Shown in pieces: positions 60,701 to 64,000 of a stretch of DNA of 64,000 nt. Position numbers and translations under genes: made by a program. The stretch spans positions 9,607 to 73,606 of the forward strand of contig JAEWAX010000129.1 in the NCBI GenBank assembly GCA_023391425.1, in the 5' to 3' direction. This DNA is from Bacillota bacterium. GTDB taxonomy: Bacteria; Bacillota; Clostridia; Acetivibrionales; DSM-1351. Position 1 is the first letter of the stretch, and every line of letters starts with the position of its first letter. The notes under the pieces were generated by a model, which saw only the letters and a program-made list of their open reading frames with translations, did no database searches and was not told the origin of the DNA.

Positions 60701-62299
60701 CTATCTTGATTTTTTCTTTCTTATATCCCATATCAACCATCCTCCAAGAAAAAGAGCTGTTGCATACCCAAGCACTCCTAATAACGGTATTCCAAAAATT
60801 TTCAATTTCATATCTGTAGTACATATCAGACTAGAGCCTATAAGTAAAGCAGCGTTAATGATGCAAATGATTAATTTATTGACCATTTTGTCTATGGCAG
60901 AAAGTGGCTCATCTGAGCCAGTGAGTTCTATATTTACTTTTGTCTGACCTTTTATAGTCATTTTAAGAACATCTGAGAGCTGTGCGGGTATATCTATTGC
61001 CTTACGTGCTGAGCCATATAGCGTTTTTTGTACCCTTTTAAGTTCCTGCGACCAATCCATGTCATTCCATATCTCTTGAGACATGCGGTTTGCCATAACT
61101 TGAATGATATTTGTTTCAGGCGAAAGCTTACCCAAAACGCCCTCTATTGTTATTATTCCACGACTTAGCATACTCATGCCTTTTGGCAATGAAATACCGT
61201 GGTTATTTGCAAGCATGAGAAACTCTTCCATTATAATTCCTAAATCCATCTGTCCAATGCTCATACTGCCATATTTTGATAACATATCATCAATGTCAGA
61301 GTAAAGTCTTGCATGATTGATCCTACCCTTGTGATTACCGAGTGTTAGTATTATATTCTTTATATCATCAATATTATTCTCCGCAATAGCTTTAACAGCA
61401 TTTTTAAATAACAGCTTATCTCTATTTGACAGCCGACCCATCATTCCTAAATCAATCCAAACAATTTCGCCTTCTCGTATCCGGATATTTCCGGGATGCG
61501 GATCTGCATGAAAAAATGCGTCATCAATAATTTGCTTTATATAATTGTCAGCTAGTTTTAAACCAATCTCAGTTAAATCATATCCCCTTGAAATAAGTTG
61601 CTCAGTATCATCTATCTGGATTCCATCAATATACTCCATCACAAGTACTTTTGAAGTAGTAAATTTATGTTCAATTTTCGGGCAAGTTGCATAAACAACA
61701 TCACGATTATAGTCAAAAAACTCATCTGCGTGGCGGGCCTCAATTAAAAAATCCATTTCTTGACATGTTACTGCCCACATTTCATCAATAATCATACCAA
61801 AATCTAAGGCATTCCCGGTATTAACAGCAATTTTTAGAATTTTTGACGCTTTTCTTAGTAAAGATATATCTCTAGCCATAATATCTTTAATGCCAGGACG
61901 CTGTACTTTAATAACGACTTTCTCTCCACTTTTTAGTACTGCGAAATGTGCTTGAGCAATGGAGGCCGAGCCTAGCGGAGCCTTGTCAATAACTTCGAAA
62001 ACCTCATTTAATCCTGTTCCATACTCGTCCTCAATAACTTTTTTTACTTCCTCAAAGTCCATTGGTCTAACGTCAGCTCGAAGTTTTTCAAGTTCCTTAC
62101 AATACTCATCTGGAAGTATCTCCTTGCGCATGGACATAACTTGCCCAAGCTTAACAAAAGTAGGACCCAAGTCCTCAATGATTTTCCTGAGTTTTTCAGG
62201 TGTAATGCCTTTAACAACCTCGTTTTTTACCAATACGCCAACTATTTCACGAAGTCTATTCTTACTATTGTCAGAACTATTCGCCTGTTTCTCCATCAT
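60701..62299 (-). CDS. AarF/UbiB (ABC1) family atypical kinase
   Basis: A 532-residue protein. The ABC1 domain spans about 50-420: GPTFVKLGQVMSMRKEILPDEYCKELEKLR (the KxGQ motif), APLGSASIAQAHFAVLKSGEKVVIKVQRPGI (Ala-rich loop and Lys) and DAFFHADPHPGNIRIREGEIVWIDLGMMG (catalytic and metal Asp). Two membrane helices end the protein. UbiB supports quinone synthesis in Proteobacteria; clostridial homologues have unknown roles. Start overlaps the end of the phasin-like gene by about 20 bp. Confidence 0.92.
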   Translation of the reverse strand: MMEKQANSSDNSKNRLREIVGVLVKNEVVKGITPEKLRKIIEDLGPTFVKLGQVMSMRKEILPDEYCKELEKLRADVRPMDFEEVKKVIEDEYGTGLNEVFEVIDKAPLGSASIAQAHFAVLKSGEKVVIKVQRPGIKDIMARDISLLRKASKILKIAVNTGNALDFGMIIDEMWAVTCQEMDFLIEARHADEFFDYNRDVVYATCPKIEHKFTTSKVLVMEYIDGIQIDDTEQLISRGYDLTEIGLKLADNYIKQIIDDAFFHADPHPGNIRIREGEIVWIDLGMMGRLSNRDKLLFKNAVKAIAENNIDDIKNIILTLGNHKGRINHARLYSDIDDMLSKYGSMSIGQMDLGIIMEEFLMLANNHGISLPKGMSMLSRGIITIEGVLGKLSPETNIIQVMANRMSQEIWNDMDWSQELKRVQKTLYGSARKAIDIPAQLSDVLKMTIKGQTKVNIELTGSDEPLSAIDKMVNKLIICIINAALLIGSSLICTTDMKLKIFGIPLLGVLGYATALFLGGWLIWDIRKKKSR

Positions 62300-62621
62300 C
62301 AGCTTTCCTCTCCAATTCAGCAAGTTTAGCCTTTATAGCAGCTATATCTTCCTTACTCATTTTGTCAAGTTGATTAGCAATGGATGATGCGCTCATAGTT
62401 GGTTTGTTCGTATTTGATGCAGTCGTAGTTGATTCATTCTTAACCTTGGTTTCAACATTTCTTTTTAGCTCTTCATTTAGAACTTTTCCTTGCTCAACAG
62501 TCATTTCACCTTTTTTTACTAATTCATCAAGGACTTGCTTAGATTTCTCAGCTGTTGTTGCAACTGCACCGATTCCAGCCAAAACTATTTTTTTTAGATC
62601 ATCACTGATATTAGTAAACAT
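62277..62621 (-). CDS. Phasin-like helical protein paired with AarF
   Basis: A 114-residue protein with LKKIVLAGIGAVATTAEKSKQVLDELVKKGEMTVEQGKVLNEELKRNV, the pattern of the polyhydroxyalkanoate-accumulation/phasin-like superfamily, a Ser/Thr linker and a second helix (ASSIANQLDKMSKEDIAAIKAKLAELERKA). No polyester synthase is in view. The overlap with the AarF gene indicates joint expression and possibly a complex. Confidence 0.8.
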   Translation of the reverse strand: MFTNISDDLKKIVLAGIGAVATTAEKSKQVLDELVKKGEMTVEQGKVLNEELKRNVETKVKNESTTTASNTNKPTMSASSIANQLDKMSKEDIAAIKAKLAELERKADDGETGE

Positions 62622-62665
62622 ATGGAGCCTCCTTTAGTCGCGTAGCGACCACAAAGTTTGATAAA

Positions 62666-64000
62666 TCATTTGTTTCTGCACATTTTTTCATACTCAAGTG
62701 GAGTCATATTCAAGACATCTTTGAATACTTTAAAAAAATATGTGTAATTATTGAAACCTACTTCTTTTACTATATCTTTTAGCTTTAAGCTTCCAGTCTC
62801 AATTATCTGCTTTGCATACTCTACTCGTATACTATTTAAATATTCTACAAACCCCATTCCACAATCTTCTTTAAAAACCCTGCTAAGATATGAACTGTTC
62901 AACCCTATATACTCCGCAACCTCATTTAACGATATATTGTTTTTATAATTCTTTTGCATATACCCAATAGCTTTTTTAGTATATTCAGAATAGTTGTGAT
63001 TAAACTTAGCTTCGGCCATAAGGCTAGCTAACTTTTCGTATGACTTAAGTATCCACTCCCTCATTTCTATTAATGTTTCAAGCTTTTTCATACTAGCATA
63101 CGGTATTTCACTATCGTTATATACTCTTTTTATGTCTATCCCTGTTTCACGAGCAACTCTATTTACAATATTAATAAGCTCAGCGCATATCATTTGAATT
63201 GAATTATAGCTAAGCTTTTTATCAACCAACCTTGCAAACACCATATTCAGACAGTCTACTATTTTGCCATAATCTTGCGTCTTTAACGCCGCAATGATGC
63301 TTTTCTCCTCATTTACATCCAAATTAAGGTATTCATTTGTAAAGCTTCCCGAGGACTCATTTATTATCTTGTCCTTACCTTTAAAAAATCTGTCTTGTAG
63401 CATATTTTCTGCTTCTTTATAATACTTATTTGTATCTATAATATCATTAAATATTCTACTGTAACTAAAACATGCAGTTATATTCAAGTACCTTTTTATA
63501 CTAGCTTTTATCCTATTAATTGTAGTAACTATAAGATTATAAATATACAGGTCACTTCTCATATTGCCGAAGGAAAATATTATTATAAATTTACCAGCCT
63601 CAAGATGCGAGACCACCGCTTTTACAGTTCCCTTTAATATTTCAGCAGAAATATCTTCTACTGAAGATGTTAATTTAATTATTTCTTTAGGTGAGAACTT
63701 TTCGCAAATAATATTATAATCATCTACTTCAAATAATATAATGGAAATGCTTTTTGTTTCAATATCAAGCTTTAAATCTACAATCTTTTGCTTAATTTCA
63801 GCTTTTTCACTTATAGCTCCTTGTACTAACTGTCTTATAAATTTCTGTCTTAGCACTGATCTACTTTCATTTAACTGCTTCTCAAATATGTCTTTTTGGT
63901 TGTGTTCAGAGTGTTCCTCAAGTAGCTTCTCTTTTGCAGTATTCAGCACTTCTAGCAGGACTTCTGCATTTATTGAATGCTTTAATAGATAGTCTAATGC
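62666..64000 (-). CDS. Response regulator with AraC-type output domain (5' part beyond window)
   Basis: The frame stays open to the right edge; the outermost residues ALDYLLKHS...VLLEVL are the end of a receiver domain (usual K-P pair reads K-H). Then comes a long linker region with a coiled start (about 20-45) and a ligand- or partner-binding middle, and a C-terminal AraC double helix-turn-helix (ISLNEVAEYIGLNSSYLSRVFKEDCGMGF; LKDIVKEVGFNNYTYFFKVFKDVLNMTP). This is the YesN type, usually with a membrane sensor kinase and a sugar ABC transporter, which would lie to the right. 44 bp separate it from the phasin-like gene. Confidence 0.85.
   Translation of the reverse strand, partial: ALDYLLKHSINAEVLLEVLNTAKEKLLEEHSEHNQKDIFEKQLNESRSVLRQKFIRQLVQGAISEKAEIKQKIVDLKLDIETKSISIILFEVDDYNIICEKFSPKEIIKLTSSVEDISAEILKGTVKAVVSHLEAGKFIIIFSFGNMRSDLYIYNLIVTTINRIKASIKRYLNITACFSYSRIFNDIIDTNKYYKEAENMLQDRFFKGKDKIINESSGSFTNEYLNLDVNEEKSIIAALKTQDYGKIVDCLNMVFARLVDKKLSYNSIQMICAELINIVNRVARETGIDIKRVYNDSEIPYASMKKLETLIEMREWILKSYEKLASLMAEAKFNHNYSEYTKKAIGYMQKNYKNNISLNEVAEYIGLNSSYLSRVFKEDCGMGFVEYLNSIRVEYAKQIIETGSLKLKDIVKEVGFNNYTYFFKVFKDVLNMTPLEYEKMCRNK

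Overview
The window reads as chromosomal DNA from a low-GC, spore-forming anaerobe of the Clostridia. Supporting genes are spoIIE, a spoVB-type flippase, the alr-endoAI-endoA (MazEF-type) block, a split transketolase, DhaK/DhaL with glycerol dehydrogenase, a CsaB-type pyruvyltransferase, NlpC/P60 and Amidase_3 wall hydrolases, and CtsR-type heat-shock control. There is no transposase, integrase, phage or plasmid gene and no CRISPR array.

Layout. (1) 1-10516, minus strand: a small-polyol/sugar cluster read as regulator (PocR-AraC), glycerol dehydrogenase, DhaK, DhaL, iron alcohol dehydrogenase, two-subunit transketolase, RpiB-type isomerase, FSA-type transaldolase, fucose-isomerase-like enzyme, and a second transaldolase cut by the window edge. 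(2) 10752-19717: YitT protein, TagA/WecG glycosyltransferase, a membrane-anchored FAD oxidoreductase with an SLH-like tail, a small exported coiled-coil protein, EndoA/EndoAI, alanine racemase, NAD(P)HX repair enzyme, coiled-coil protein. (3) 20075-26338: surface-polysaccharide genes (pyruvyltransferase, GT2, DUF4330, O-antigen-ligase-like, FrhB-like Fe-S protein). (4) 26597-31226: two divergent regulator/membrane-protein pairs (PadR + HAAS-FtsW fusion; MarR + multipass protein) and a GT39-like glycosyltransferase. (5) 31637-41831: NudC, Hsp20, SpoVB, NlpC/P60, amidase, DusB, a DNRLRE protein, tRNA-Arg, GNAT, azoreductase, Yip1. (6) 41965-53905: small tail-anchored protein, SpoIIE, second YitT, SIS/GntR pair, tRNA-Met/Glu/Val, GH4 phospho-beta-glucosidase with LacI and a BadF-type kinase, and a calcium-loop protein. 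(7) 54397-64000: AraC regulator, small unknowns, HtrA protease, DUF503, LUD, DUF1653, YaiI, AarF kinase with a phasin-like partner, and a response regulator cut by the right edge.

What stands out. Intergenic DNA carries a dispersed palindromic element (core AAGAACTCTGTTTAT after a hairpin of type CTTCAGATGGAG/CTCCACCTGAAG). About ten full, degenerate or partial copies are visible. Most of the better ones lie just 5' of a gene in the sense direction (iron ADH, tagA, endoAI, pyruvyltransferase, GT2, AraC). Copies keep base pairing while sequence changes, and two share a longer two-hairpin layout of about 125 bp. A separate 71-bp tandem repeat after the pyruvyltransferase gene also shows compensatory changes. 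I recognise neither family; they are the best candidates here for something undescribed. The sugar cluster is the best candidate for an unassigned pathway: the FSA-type aldolase carries Trp where the family has a phosphate-binding Arg.

All calls were made by reading the sequence; no database search was run. Starts were moved to the codon with the best ribosome-binding site where this differed from the longest reading frame.
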